Shown here piece after piece: positions 37,331-47,303 of a stretch of 52,797 nucleotides of DNA. A program made the translations under genes and the position numbers. Under the pieces are notes generated by a model. It saw only the letters and a list, made by a program, of their open reading frames with translations. It had not been told where the DNA came from and searched no databases. The stretch covers positions 1 to 52,797 of the forward strand of contig QBWA01000005.1 in the NCBI GenBank assembly GCA_003283745.1, in the 5' to 3' direction. Positions within the stretch are counted from its first letter, which is position 1; each line of letters starts with the position of its first letter. This stretch comes from Prochlorococcus sp. AG-315-B03. GTDB lineage: Bacteria; Cyanobacteriota; Cyanobacteriia; PCC-6307; Cyanobiaceae.

Positions 37331-38381
37331 AGCTATTAATTATTTTAGCTAACTCATATTCAGAATTTATATATAAAAGTTGATTCATATTAGATTTCAT
37401 ATTCTTTAAATGAATAGACCCCATTAAATGATTCAAAACATTTAATAAAATAACTTCCTTAGGAGAATGTTGATTCACGATTACAGCACCACCAAAACTT
37501 GCAAGATAAGCTGCATTTAGCTCCTGATGTTGATCAGTGGCCTGAGGAAAGGGAATTAAAATAGAAGGTGTTCTAGATATAATTATTTCACAAATTGCAC
37601 TTGCACCGGCCCTGCTTATTACAAGATCTGAATGTTGCAGCAAGGCTGGGATTTCAGTACTAAAAGGTATAATTGCAAGATTATCTTGCTGCTTAAATTT
37701 AATTTTATCTTTATAAAATTGATCATTACGACCTGTAAGATGAACCACTCTATATCCTTTCTCAATTAACCAAGGCAAAACATTTCTTACCATTTCGTTC
37801 AACTTTGTTGCACCTTGACTGCCTCCCATTATTAGAATCAATGGTCCACTACCTTTGGGTACCCAATGAGGTAAAGACTGTTCTGAATGGAATTCCTCTC
37901 TAACAGGTGTGCCTGTATAACTTGTTTTACAAAAAGGCAAGTATGTAGATGCCGAAGGTATACCCAGAGCAATATGATCGCAAGATCTACCTAAAAGCCT
38001 AGTTACTCGTCCAGGAATCGCATTCGACTCATGGAGCAATACCGGGATTCCTCTTAATTTAGACGCAATAATAGTAGGTGCTGATATATAGCCACCAGTA
38101 GTAAAAACAACATTTATCTGTTCTCTACGCAATAAATCAAAAACCTCAATAGAAGAAAAAAGTAATTTTAAAAAAGCATATATTTTCCTAAATAGACTTC
38201 CTTGCAAACCTCCTACTTTTAAAGTCGTTAATTTAAACTTTTCAGGAACAAGTTCAATCTCCAGCCGATTAGGAACCCCTAACCATTGAATCTCCCAGGC
38301 ACTTGAGAGTGAATCAGCGAATGCCAATGCAGGATAGATATGTCCACCAGTGCCGCTTGCTGCAATTAAAAGCCTAGGCAT
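37320..38381 (-). CDS. murG: UDP-GlcNAc:undecaprenyl-PP-MurNAc-pentapeptide GlcNAc transferase
   Basis: Makes lipid II on the cytoplasmic face of the membrane for peptidoglycan synthesis. GT-B fold with the glycine-rich N-terminal loop SGTGGHIYPALAFADSL, HESNAIPGRVTRLLG, LIMGGSQGATKLNE in the linker and the donor-site SRAGASAICEIIISRTPSILIPFPQATDQHQELNA. 353 residues, ATG at 38381. It overlaps the convergent cobD-like gene by eleven bases and stands divergent from the secreted protein at 38432 with 50 bases between. Confidence 0.96.
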   Translation of the reverse strand: MPRLLIAASGTGGHIYPALAFADSLSSAWEIQWLGVPNRLEIELVPEKFKLTTLKVGGLQGSLFRKIYAFLKLLFSSIEVFDLLRREQINVVFTTGGYISAPTIIASKLRGIPVLLHESNAIPGRVTRLLGRSCDHIALGIPSASTYLPFCKTSYTGTPVREEFHSEQSLPHWVPKGSGPLILIMGGSQGATKLNEMVRNVLPWLIEKGYRVVHLTGRNDQFYKDKIKFKQQDNLAIIPFSTEIPALLQHSDLVISRAGASAICEIIISRTPSILIPFPQATDQHQELNAAYLASFGGAVIVNQHSPKEVILLNVLNHLMGSIHLKNMKSNMNQLLYINSEYELAKIINSFNT

Positions 38382-38431
38382 AAATCAAAAAAATTTTTGA
38401 TGCTAAATTATAATAATTATAAAAAGTCCAG

Positions 38432-39151
38432 GTGCACTATTCACGAAGACTCCTTTTAATAAGCTTTTTTTTGATATGTACTTTCTATTCAAGCCCTGCA
38501 TCAAGCCAAAACATACACATTGAATCTCTAGGGAAACAATTAGAAAAAGGTCTAAACAAAAAAAACTTATTTTCACTTAAAAAATTATTTATTGAGAAAG
38601 CCTTCAAGAGCTTCGAGAAGCGATACTATGATTTTGAAAAGAATTATAAAGAAATAGAATGGGAAATTAATCCAAAAAATGATTATGAGAACAAAACATA
38701 TTTAGATGTAAGAATCACCTCTAAACGTTATATCGGAAGTTTAAAGTATGACCTTACCTCCAGACAAACTATTAAATTAGAACTTAATAATAATAACAAA
38801 ATAATAGCTTACAGAATCCTAAATGAAGAGTCAATTCTCAAATCCTATAATAAAGACCTCAAAATAAAAGTTAATTCTCCAGACAAGGTTAATACTGGTG
38901 AACGTTATGACTTTGATTTGATTATTGAAAAGCCAATAGATAATTCTTTTATAACAGGAGAAATGATAGCTCTTAAAAGTAGCAACTCCAACAAACAAGT
39001 AAGTGAACCCTTTGGAATGAAGACAAAAGGTTCAGGAGGATTATTTAAATCAATAACAGCGCCTTTAAAGCCAGGCACACAAACACTTTCAGCAATTATT
39101 GCTCATCAGAAAGGTATTTTTACAATTACAAAGAAAATAGAAATAGATTAA
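38432..39151 (+). CDS. Exported protein of 239 residues, function unknown
   Basis: Not a family I recognise. Residues 1-25 (LLLISFFLICTFYSSPASSQ core) are a clear signal peptide with likely cleavage after SSQ or nearby. The mature part has a first half resembling a small alpha+beta barrel (LGKQLEKGLNKKNLFSLKKLF, then alternating strands) that recalls the NTF2-like layout, and a second half rich in beta strands that could be immunoglobulin-like (VNSPDKVNTGERYDFDLIIE to KPGTQTLSAIIAHQKGIF). Start is GTG at 38432. It is convergent with pgk. Lys/Asn-rich composition follows the genome. Confidence 0.75.
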   Translation: MHYSRRLLLISFFLICTFYSSPASSQNIHIESLGKQLEKGLNKKNLFSLKKLFIEKAFKSFEKRYYDFEKNYKEIEWEINPKNDYENKTYLDVRITSKRYIGSLKYDLTSRQTIKLELNNNNKIIAYRILNEESILKSYNKDLKIKVNSPDKVNTGERYDFDLIIEKPIDNSFITGEMIALKSSNSNKQVSEPFGMKTKGSGGLFKSITAPLKPGTQTLSAIIAHQKGIFTITKKIEID

Positions 39152-39187
39152 TATAATAAAATTATTCTAGCGAGAAATAATATTTTT

Positions 39188-40399
39188 TCAGTCTGCAATC
39201 TCATCTAGAGCTGCCACACCTGGCAGAACTTTTCCTTCTAAAAGTTCAAGACTAGCTCCTCCTCCAGTCGAGATATGAGACATATTTTTAGCAAGGCCTG
39301 CTTTCTCCACCGCAGCTACAGAGTCTCCCCCTCCAATAATTGTGCAACATCCCTTTGAACTCAATTCAGCAAGTGTATTAGCAATTTCATTCGTACCAGT
39401 TGCAAATTTCTCAAATTCAAATACTCCCATTGGTCCATTCCAAATTATAGTCTTGCAATCTTTCAAAGCATCCTGAAAAAGTTTAATTGACTCAGATCCT
39501 ATATCTAATCCCATCCAACCTTCACTTATTTCATCTACTTTAGAGACTTTACTATTAGCATCAGGAGAAAATTTATCAGCTAAAATAACATCACTAGGTA
39601 ATAAAAACTCTACTCCTTTTGATTTAGCTTTTTCTTCTAAAGCTTTCGCCAATTCAAGCTTATCTTCTTCAACAAGACTATTACCAACGGAAAGACCTCT
39701 AGCCTTATAAAAAGTAAAAATCATACCTCCACCAACAATAATTTTGTCGCACTTATCAATTAAAGATTCTAGAACACCTATTTTACTGCTTACTTTTGAG
39801 CCTCCTACAATTGCTGCTAAAGGTCTTTTGGGATCATCAATAGCTCCTTGGAGATATTGTAGTTCTTTTTCCATCAAGTACCCTGCCACGCAAGGTTTTA
39901 AAAACTTTGTAACTCCTTCAGTTGAAGCGTGTGCACGATGAGCTGCTCCAAAAGCATCATTAACATAAACTTCTGCTAAAGATGCCAATTCCTTTGCAAA
40001 TTCTGTATCATTTTTCTCTTCTCCAGAAATAAATCTAACATTTTCTAAAAGAACAACCTCACCATTAGCCATATCAAAAACTTTTGACTTAGCTTCGCTA
40101 CCTATACAACTATCTGTTTTTACAACTGTTTTCCCAAGTAATTCACTTAACCTTTGAGCAACAGAAGTTAAACGCATTGTTTCATTGACTTCTCCTTTTG
40201 GTCGTCCAAAATGAGCAACAAGAATAACTCTTGCACTTTTTTCTATAAGATCTTTAATCGTTGGCAATGCAGCGCGAATTCTAGTGTCATCAGTTATTAC
40301 TCCCTGATCACTTAATGGGACATTAAAATCTACTCTTACCAACACACGCTTACCAGACAGGTCTTCAGCGCCTAGAGTTGACAGGGACCTCTTAGCCAT
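39188..40399 (-). CDS. pgk: Phosphoglycerate kinase
   Basis: Phosphorylates 3-phosphoglycerate in the Calvin cycle and acts in glycolysis. Landmarks in order are [61 protein letters not shown] and the nucleotide site [12 protein letters not shown] with [16 protein letters not shown] 40399 ([10 protein letters not shown], 403 residues including start) fits relatives; another in-frame ATG lies three codons upstream at 40408. The gene is monocistronic, with a long empty upstream region. Confidence 0.97.
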   Translation of the reverse strand: MAKRSLSTLGAEDLSGKRVLVRVDFNVPLSDQGVITDDTRIRAALPTIKDLIEKSARVILVAHFGRPKGEVNETMRLTSVAQRLSELLGKTVVKTDSCIGSEAKSKVFDMANGEVVLLENVRFISGEEKNDTEFAKELASLAEVYVNDAFGAAHRAHASTEGVTKFLKPCVAGYLMEKELQYLQGAIDDPKRPLAAIVGGSKVSSKIGVLESLIDKCDKIIVGGGMIFTFYKARGLSVGNSLVEEDKLELAKALEEKAKSKGVEFLLPSDVILADKFSPDANSKVSKVDEISEGWMGLDIGSESIKLFQDALKDCKTIIWNGPMGVFEFEKFATGTNEIANTLAELSSKGCCTIIGGGDSVAAVEKAGLAKNMSHISTGGGASLELLEGKVLPGVAALDEIAD

Positions 40400-40408
40400 A
40401 GTGTGCAT

Positions 40409-40872
40409 TAAATAAGGAAACTGAGTGACAATAGCTCTTAGACTGCACGAATTGGTTAATTGCTAAGACAGAAATCTTATCTGGCACCCTTTAAAAAGAT
40501 ATACGTCTTTGTAATTGGCAAAAACTATTCAACTCAGATTTGCTTTAATACTCAGAATTACTAAAAATAGTTAAAAAAAATACCATAACCTTAACTTAGC
40601 TTTTTTCAACAATGATTTTTCTTTAAATCAGCTTCATGCAATAAATGCCCCTCAAGGATATAAAACATTTTAATTCCTTGTGCATAAAATAAACAAGAAA
40701 TACAAGTCTTATCTATCTCTTAAGAATCTGATTGATATCATTAATTTTTAAAGTCTTAATTAAATGAAAAATTAAGTTTAAATTTAGATTGTTTTAAGAG
40801 ACAATGCTAAACATTAATATGAATTACTAAATTTTCAAATTGCCCAATTAACCTTTTCAGTGTTCAAATCCC
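40409..40872. other. Intergenic spacer of about 460 bases
   Basis: Lies between the divergent pgk and rbgA genes and must hold both promoters. No gene of normal size is present. Two things stand out: a 20-codon minus-strand frame at 40606-40668 with an AAGGA placed well before its ATG, and a hairpin TTAGATTGT (40784-40792) against ACAATGCTAA (40801-40810) with one bulge. The rest is very AT-rich, and I see nothing else in it. Confidence 0.6.
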
Positions 40873-41736
40873 GTGACAAAAAAACTAATACAATGGTATC
40901 CAGGTCACATCGCCAAAGCAGAAAAACAATTAAAAGAAAACCTAAATAAAGTTGATCTTATTTTCGAAGTTAGAGATGCTCGAATACCCTTAGCCACATC
41001 TCACCCTTATCTTCAGAAATGGTTAAAAGGAAAAAAACAACTTTTAATAATTAATAGAAAAGATATGATCAATAATGAAGTCCTTCAATCATGGGATAGA
41101 CAATTACGATCAGAAGGAAAAGTTCCTTGGTGGTGTAACGCAAAAGCTGGTACAGGTGTCTTTCAAATCAAACAAGCTGCTATTCGTGCCGGGAAAGAAT
41201 TAAACAAAAGAAGAGAAGACCGAGGAATGAAACATCGAGCAGTAAGAGTTCTTACTCTTGGATTTCCTAACGTAGGGAAATCTGCGCTAATAAATAGATT
41301 GGTGAACAAAAAAGTTGTGTCTAGTTCTAGAAGAGCAGGCGTAACAAGAAGCTTGAGGTGGGTAAGATTAGGACAAGATCTCGATCTTCTTGATGCACCT
41401 GGTGTTTTGCCTCCCAGATTAGAAGATCAAAATGCTGCTCTGAAACTGGCAATATGTGATGACATTGGACAAGCCGCATACGATGTTGAATTAGTAGCCA
41501 TGAACTTTATGAGTCTTCTTAAAAAATTAAATAAAAAGAATGATTCTAGAAAAGAATTAATTTTATTAGAAGAGCGATATGGAATTTTCTTTGATCAAAA
41601 AATCAAAGATGAGACTTCATGGCTTTTATCAGCAGCCAAACGTCACACCTCAGGGGATACTATTCGAATGGCTCAAAGATTACTTGATGATTTTCGTAAA
41701 AATCTCTTAGGTAATATTTCTCTTGAGGTTCCCTAA
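40873..41736 (+). CDS. rbgA: Ribosome biogenesis GTPase RbgA/YlqF
   Basis: Circularly permuted GTPase for late 50S assembly. As expected for the permutation, the G4 motif (INRKD) precedes the P-loop GFPNVGKSAL and the G3 DAPGVLPP. The N-terminal WYPGHIAKAEKQL and FEVRDARIPLATSHP are typical. The C-terminal RNA-binding helical domain completes 287 residues. GTG start at 40873. Its stop shares one base with the rluD-like start (TAATG), a translationally coupled pair. Confidence 0.94.
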   Translation: MTKKLIQWYPGHIAKAEKQLKENLNKVDLIFEVRDARIPLATSHPYLQKWLKGKKQLLIINRKDMINNEVLQSWDRQLRSEGKVPWWCNAKAGTGVFQIKQAAIRAGKELNKRREDRGMKHRAVRVLTLGFPNVGKSALINRLVNKKVVSSSRRAGVTRSLRWVRLGQDLDLLDAPGVLPPRLEDQNAALKLAICDDIGQAAYDVELVAMNFMSLLKKLNKKNDSRKELILLEERYGIFFDQKIKDETSWLLSAAKRHTSGDTIRMAQRLLDDFRKNLLGNISLEVP

Positions 41737-42695
41737 TGCCAGATGAAATTCGACCTGCATTTGGAGAAGGAGAAGGTGAGTTATTTCAGCTAGAATACAA
41801 TAGAGATATGCCAATGAGACTTGATAGATGGTTAGTTAGTCAACGATCAGAACAAAGCAGAGCTCACATTCAGAAATTTATAGAATCAGGATATGCAAAA
41901 GTAAATGGTTTAACTGGGAAAGCAAAAACACCTCTGAGACCTGGTGACAAAATTCACTTATGGGTCCCACCACCTGAACCTTTGCCTTATCTCAAGCCAG
42001 AAAAAATTGATCTAGATATTTTATTTGAAGATGATCATTTGATTGTTATAAATAAAAATGCAGGAATTGCAGTTCATCCTGCACCAGGAAATAAAACAGG
42101 CACCTTGGTAAATGCACTTATCAATCATTGCCCGGATCTTCCAGGGATTGGAGGTAAATTAAGGCCAGGAATAGTACACAGATTAGATAAAGACACAACG
42201 GGGTGTATCGTTATTGCGAAAAGTCAAGAAGCCTTAGTTAAATTACAAATACAAATACAAAAAAGAATTGCCTCACGTAATTATATTGCTGTAGTACATG
42301 GCGCCCCAAAAGATAACGAAGGGCTTATTGTAGGATCAATTGGTAGACATCCAAAAGATAGAAAAAAATATGCAGTAGTCGATGAAGACTTAGGCAGGTA
42401 TGCATGCACACATTGGAAACTAATAGAAAGGTTTGGTAATTTTTCTCTATTAAAATTCAAACTTGATACTGGTCGAACCCACCAGATTCGTGTCCATAGT
42501 GCACACATAGGGCATCCAATAATAGGAGATCAAACTTATAGTAGGTGCAAGAAATTACCTATGAATCTTTCTAGTCAAGCATTACATGCAATTGAACTAG
42601 GTTTAATACATCCAATAACATTAAAAGAAATGAAATTCCATGCCCCAATTCCTAGTATTTTCGAACGGCTTTTAAAACTATTGAGAACTAAATAA
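41736..42695 (+). CDS. RluD-family 23S rRNA pseudouridine synthase
   Basis: RluA-type pseudouridine synthase, most like RluD (positions in helix 69 of 23S rRNA). An N-terminal S4 domain (MRLDRWLVSQRSEQSRAHIQKFIESGYAKVNG) precedes the catalytic domain with the essential Asp in GIVHRLDKDTTG, followed by LKFKLDTGRTHQIRVHSAHIGHPIIGD. 319 residues. It overlaps the rbgA stop by one base. It converges on the ABC ATPase gene, two bases apart. Confidence 0.93.
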   Translation: MPDEIRPAFGEGEGELFQLEYNRDMPMRLDRWLVSQRSEQSRAHIQKFIESGYAKVNGLTGKAKTPLRPGDKIHLWVPPPEPLPYLKPEKIDLDILFEDDHLIVINKNAGIAVHPAPGNKTGTLVNALINHCPDLPGIGGKLRPGIVHRLDKDTTGCIVIAKSQEALVKLQIQIQKRIASRNYIAVVHGAPKDNEGLIVGSIGRHPKDRKKYAVVDEDLGRYACTHWKLIERFGNFSLLKFKLDTGRTHQIRVHSAHIGHPIIGDQTYSRCKKLPMNLSSQALHAIELGLIHPITLKEMKFHAPIPSIFERLLKLLRTK

Positions 42696-42697
42696 AA

Positions 42698-44305
42698 TCA
42701 TTCTATAGGTAACCGGGGAGAAGCTTCAACTAGTTTTTTTGTTAAATCTGATTGAGCATTTTTAAAAATATTTCCACCTGAATTTTCTTCAATAATGCTG
42801 CCCTGATCAAAAACTATAATTCTATGACAAAAACCTGCTGCCACTGATAAATCATGAGTTATGAATAACATAGAAAGTTTAAATTTCTTCTGTAATGAAT
42901 CTAATAATTGCAATACATCAACCTGGACTTCAGCATCCAACATACTTACACTTTCATCACAAATCAGTACACGAGGATCCAAAGTTAGTGCCCTCGCTAT
43001 AACAACTCTTTGCAGTTGTCCACCAGAAAGTTGATTAGGAAAACGTTGTTCATAAAATTCACTGGGGCTTAAACCAACAAGCTCTAAGAGGTCTCGAGCT
43101 TTCTCTTTAGCTTGTGACCTATTCGCCAAATTATGAATAAGAATTGGATCCATAACTGATTCAATTATTGACATTTTAGGATTTAAACATGAGTAAGGAT
43201 CTTGAAAGATTATTTGGATATTTTTACGAAATTTCTTTAAATTAGTTCTATTCATTTTAGAAATATCTGTACCTTGAAAGTTAATAATTCCTCCTCTTAG
43301 AGGTATTAATCCCATCAAAGCTCTACATAAAGTACTTTTACCACAACCAGAAGGGCCAACGACCCCAAGAGTTTCACCTTCATACAAAGAAAAAGTAACT
43401 TCATTAACTGCCTTTATCCAAATAGAACTCAATGGCCAATCACCGATGTTGTGCCAACAACGTAAACTCTGAACCTTAAGTAATTCATTTCTTTCAAATA
43501 AAGTTTTGCCTTCATTTCCTTCTTTAATCCTTGCTGAACCTACTAATCTTTTAGCAATTTCTGTCTTGGGATTGCAAATTATATCCTTACTTTTTGCCAA
43601 CTCAATTATTTTCCCGTTCTCAAGTATTGCAATTTTATTACACCATTTAGCGGCCAGAGATAAATCATGGCTAACTAATAAAAGAGCAGTTCCAATCTCT
43701 TCACACAGTGAGCTTAATTCACTCATTATCTGATTAGAAATTATAGAATCAAGACTAGTGGTTGGCTCGTCGGCAATTATTAATGGAGGATTCAAAGCAA
43801 TTGCTAAAGCAATTGCTACACGTTGTTGCATACCTCCACTCAATTCATGAGGAAAAGAATTAAAGCGACTAGGACTTATTCCAACTTTTTCTAATAATTC
43901 TTGTGCTCTTTTTTTTAATATATAAATTGAGTCAAAAGATCTATGCGCCAGAAGAGTATCAACCAAATGATCTCCTATTGTCATGATTGGATTTAATCGA
44001 GACATTGGATCTTGAAAAATCAATCCAATCTGTTGACCACGAATTGTTTTTAATGAGGTTTCATCTAAACCTAAAATATTTATTTTATTCAATAAAATAA
44101 ATCCTTTACAAATACTTCCCATAGGAAGTATTTGCATTACAGCCTTAGCAACAGTGCTTTTTCCACATCCTGAGCTGCCAATCAAAGCAAGCTTCTCTCC
44201 TTTACTTATCTGAAGATTCAATCCATCTAATACCCAATTAGAACAATTTGGATAAATTACCTTTAGGTTGATTATATTTACGACTTCTTTTGATGAGCTA
44301 CTCAT
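42698..44305 (-). CDS. Two-domain peptide-type ABC transporter ATPase
   Basis: Two complete nucleotide-binding domains in one 535-residue chain, like YejF or a DppD-DppF fusion of oligopeptide/nickel importers. Domain 1: Walker A GSSGCGKST, signature LSGGMQQR, Walker B LIIADEPTTSLD. Domain 2: GPSGCGKST, LSGGQLQR and VLICDESVSMLD. Neither domain has membrane segments. No permease or binding-protein gene lies next to it, so its partners are elsewhere and the substrate is unknown. It is divergent from the spoT-type gene, 55 bases away. Confidence 0.92.
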   Translation of the reverse strand: MSSSSKEVVNIINLKVIYPNCSNWVLDGLNLQISKGEKLALIGSSGCGKSTVAKAVMQILPMGSICKGFILLNKINILGLDETSLKTIRGQQIGLIFQDPMSRLNPIMTIGDHLVDTLLAHRSFDSIYILKKRAQELLEKVGISPSRFNSFPHELSGGMQQRVAIALAIALNPPLIIADEPTTSLDSIISNQIMSELSSLCEEIGTALLLVSHDLSLAAKWCNKIAILENGKIIELAKSKDIICNPKTEIAKRLVGSARIKEGNEGKTLFERNELLKVQSLRCWHNIGDWPLSSIWIKAVNEVTFSLYEGETLGVVGPSGCGKSTLCRALMGLIPLRGGIINFQGTDISKMNRTNLKKFRKNIQIIFQDPYSCLNPKMSIIESVMDPILIHNLANRSQAKEKARDLLELVGLSPSEFYEQRFPNQLSGGQLQRVVIARALTLDPRVLICDESVSMLDAEVQVDVLQLLDSLQKKFKLSMLFITHDLSVAAGFCHRIIVFDQGSIIEENSGGNIFKNAQSDLTKKLVEASPRLPIE

Positions 44306-44360
44306 AAAAAGGTGGCTAGAAACGAAGAGTCTGAATAAAATAAACTAGGCGCCAGTTCTG

Positions 44361-46697
44361 ATGCCAAAGGTCACCTCTGCTCGCAATTCAACCCAGACCA
44401 GCATGGTCAGTGATGATATTTTCGCTGGCGAACCTCGACTCAGATCGACAGCAATAAAGCATTTTGATGATTATGAAATCATCTTGCCAGATTGGCTAAG
44501 AAATTGCATTGAAAATATTCCGCCAGGAGTGGGGGCAAGCTGCCCAAGAGATTCAGAAGCATTATTAGTTGCTGCTTTTGACCTAGCTTTCCAATTACAT
44601 GAAGGCCAATATAGAAAAAGTGGTGAACCTTACATAACTCATCCAGTTGCGGTAGCAGATTTATTAAGAGAGATCGGTGCAAGTGCCAGCGTCATTGCTG
44701 CTGGTTTTCTACACGATGTGGTTGAAGATACAAACATAAGTCCTGAACAACTAGAAGGTTTTTTCGGAAGCGAAGTTAGATACTTAGTTGAAGGCGTAAC
44801 AAAATTAGGTGGAATTCATTTTAATAATCGAACTGAGGCACAAGCTGAAAATTTACGTAAAATGTTTCTTGCTATGGCCAGTGATATTCGAGTTGTACTA
44901 GTAAAACTTGCAGATAGGCTTCACAATATGCGTACCATTGGCTCATTAGATCCCGAAAGACAAACTAGAATTGCAAAAGAAACACGTGAAATATATGCGC
45001 CATTGGCAAATCGCCTAGGGATAGGACGTTTCAAGTGGGAGCTAGAAGACTTAGCATTCAAGCTTTTAGAACCTGGTCCATATAAAGAAATTCAACAACA
45101 AATATCAAGTAAACGAAGCGAACGTGAAAAGAGACTAAATACAACCGTTCAATTATTGAAAGACCGCTTGAGTTCAGCAGGTCTTGAAAATTGCGAAGTC
45201 AGTGGTCGGCCAAAGCATTTATATGGTATTTGGAGCAAAATGCAACGACAACAAAAAGAGTTTCATGAGATTTTTGATATAGCTGCACTCAGAATTCTTG
45301 TACCAAACGTAGAAACTTGCTATCGAGCTCTTGCTGTTGTTCATGACACTTTCAGGCCCATACCCGGAAGATTTAAGGATTATATAGGCCTACCAAAAGC
45401 AAATGGTTATCAATCTCTTCATACTGCTGTGATTGGTAAACATAGACCTGTTGAGGTTCAAATAAGAACACCAGAAATGCACCGGGTTTCAGAATTTGGT
45501 ATCGCTGCTCACTGGAAGTACAAAGAAGGGGGGTCACCAGCTAATACTGATGCTGAGAAATTCAACTGGTTACGTCAATTAGTTGATTGGCAACAAGAAG
45601 AAGGTGATAATGATCACAATGACTATCTAGCATCGATCAAAGAAGATTTATTTGATGAAGAAGTTTTTGTTTTTACTCCAAAAGGCGATGTTTTAGGTTT
45701 AAGGAATGGATCAACTGCTATTGATTTTGCTTATCGAATTCACTCAGAAGTAGGGAATCATTGTAATGGGGCAAGAATTAATGATCGCCTGTGTGTACTC
45801 TCAACACCTCTTAAGAATGGAGACTTTATTGAAATTCTTACAAATCAAACCGCGCACCCAAGTCTAGATTGGTTAAATTATGTCGCTACGCCTACTGCTA
45901 GAAATCGTATTAGACAATGGTATAAAAAAAGTCATAGAGAAGACACTATCATCCGAGGTAAAGAATTATTAGAACAAGAACTAGGACGCAAGGGAATTGA
46001 TGCTTTACTCAAAGGCGAGGCTCTAATAAAAGTCGCCAAAAGATGCAATCTTAAGTCTACTGAAGACTTGTTGGCAGCACTAGGATTTGGGGCCCTAACA
46101 TTACATCAAGTACTTAATAGGTTAATGGAAGAGATACACATACAAAATTCAACAACCGAACCAGAGATCAGCAATGCTGAATTAGCCAAGCAAATGGCAA
46201 CTAAAGCTAGCGCAGCTTCAGCAACCACTAAACAGTATCAAGCTAAATATTCACCCATAATTGGATTAGAAGGCCTTAACTACAGGATGGGAGGGTGCTG
46301 CAGCCCTCTGCCAGGGGAAAAAATACTTGGGACAGTAGCGCTTGGGAATCATGGAATAACAATACATCGACAAGACTGTGTCAATATAGGTTCTATACCT
46401 AGTGAAAGAAGATTACCTATCCAATGGAATAACAACAGCTCTAATGACAAAGAAAGTTTTCCTGTTCAATTAAGGATTGAAGTGATAGATCGAGTTGGTA
46501 TTCTTAAAGATATTTTAATGCGTCTATCAGATAGAGGTATAAATGTAATTGATGCAAGAGTTAAAACTTCTCATGGTAAACCTGCAAGTATTGATCTGAG
46601 GGTAGAGTTAAGTAGCGTAAATCAATTAGAAATAACTATCAATCAGATTCGTTCCATGGTAGATGTCCTTAACATTGCAAGAACAGAGTTAAATTAA
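44361..46697 (+). CDS. spoT: RelA/SpoT bifunctional (p)ppGpp synthetase/hydrolase
   Basis: Controls the stringent response. The order is standard for long RSH enzymes: HD hydrolase domain (ITHPVAVADLLRE, the catalytic FLHDVVEDT at about residues 115-123), synthetase domain (GRPKHLYGIWSKMQRQ, GRFKDYIGLPKANGYQSLHT, VEVQIRTPEMH), TGS domain (VFVFTPKGDVLGLRNGSTAIDFAYRIH), a Zn/helical region with GCCSPLPGE, and a C-terminal ACT domain. Intact HD residues indicate that hydrolysis is retained. 778 residues from ATG 44361; a second ATG 14 codons on is possible. Confidence 0.96.
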   Translation: MPKVTSARNSTQTSMVSDDIFAGEPRLRSTAIKHFDDYEIILPDWLRNCIENIPPGVGASCPRDSEALLVAAFDLAFQLHEGQYRKSGEPYITHPVAVADLLREIGASASVIAAGFLHDVVEDTNISPEQLEGFFGSEVRYLVEGVTKLGGIHFNNRTEAQAENLRKMFLAMASDIRVVLVKLADRLHNMRTIGSLDPERQTRIAKETREIYAPLANRLGIGRFKWELEDLAFKLLEPGPYKEIQQQISSKRSEREKRLNTTVQLLKDRLSSAGLENCEVSGRPKHLYGIWSKMQRQQKEFHEIFDIAALRILVPNVETCYRALAVVHDTFRPIPGRFKDYIGLPKANGYQSLHTAVIGKHRPVEVQIRTPEMHRVSEFGIAAHWKYKEGGSPANTDAEKFNWLRQLVDWQQEEGDNDHNDYLASIKEDLFDEEVFVFTPKGDVLGLRNGSTAIDFAYRIHSEVGNHCNGARINDRLCVLSTPLKNGDFIEILTNQTAHPSLDWLNYVATPTARNRIRQWYKKSHREDTIIRGKELLEQELGRKGIDALLKGEALIKVAKRCNLKSTEDLLAALGFGALTLHQVLNRLMEEIHIQNSTTEPEISNAELAKQMATKASAASATTKQYQAKYSPIIGLEGLNYRMGGCCSPLPGEKILGTVALGNHGITIHRQDCVNIGSIPSERRLPIQWNNNSSNDKESFPVQLRIEVIDRVGILKDILMRLSDRGINVIDARVKTSHGKPASIDLRVELSSVNQLEITINQIRSMVDVLNIARTELN

Positions 46698-46764
46698 AAT
46701 TATTAATTGAGCAGAAAAGAAAGTAGCTATTAATCAATAGATTACATCCTTAAAAACTAAAAAA

Positions 46765-47232
46765 TCACCTATGTTTATGTGTATGATTAGAAATAGATTT
46801 CAAGAGCAAATATAAACAAACTGCACTTAAAATACCTGAAATCAAACCAACTACTGTTGATCCAATTAACAACCTTAAGCTTAAGTACCAACCTTGAGAC
46901 CACAAGTCATTTTTAGCTATATGACTTAAGCTCAATGAAGTTTCTTCCTCATCAAGAAAAAACGAACCTATCCGATAGTTAAACCAATACAGAGGCAAGT
47001 AAGTAATTGGATTACTAATCCAAGTGCCTAAAGCTGCTAGTAAACTATTAGCATTAAAAATCTTTGCTAAGAAAATACCTATTAATGTTTGCAGACCAAA
47101 AAAAGGAAAACAAGCACTAAACACACCTAAACCGAAACCACAGGCTCTCTGATAAGGAGAACCTTTCTGATCCCAAACCCAAAAGATAAATTTTCGAATT
47201 TTTTTTATTAAATTGAGGAAGATTGTTCCCAT
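46765..47232 (-). CDS. DUF2062-type membrane protein
   Basis: A 155-residue membrane protein of the DUF2062 family, function unknown. The conserved core is SPYQRACGFGLGVFSACFPFFGLQTLIG followed by LGTWISNPITYLPLYWFNYRIGSFFL; a last hydrophobic stretch (about residues 120-146) precedes a short His-rich tail (NHTHKHR). ATG at 47232. Divergent from mnmE with about 70 bases between. Confidence 0.88.
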   Translation of the reverse strand: MGTIFLNLIKKIRKFIFWVWDQKGSPYQRACGFGLGVFSACFPFFGLQTLIGIFLAKIFNANSLLAALGTWISNPITYLPLYWFNYRIGSFFLDEEETSLSLSHIAKNDLWSQGWYLSLRLLIGSTVVGLISGILSAVCLYLLLKSISNHTHKHR

Positions 47233-47303
47233 AATTTTAAAATCTTGCTTAAAAAGGAACAGACTGCTTTTGAGCTTAGTGAAGATTACTTAACTATTGA
47301 TTG

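Noticed and set aside
46698-46764. Possible terminator after spoT
   Set aside because: The spacer is AT-rich without a clear GC stem or U-run.
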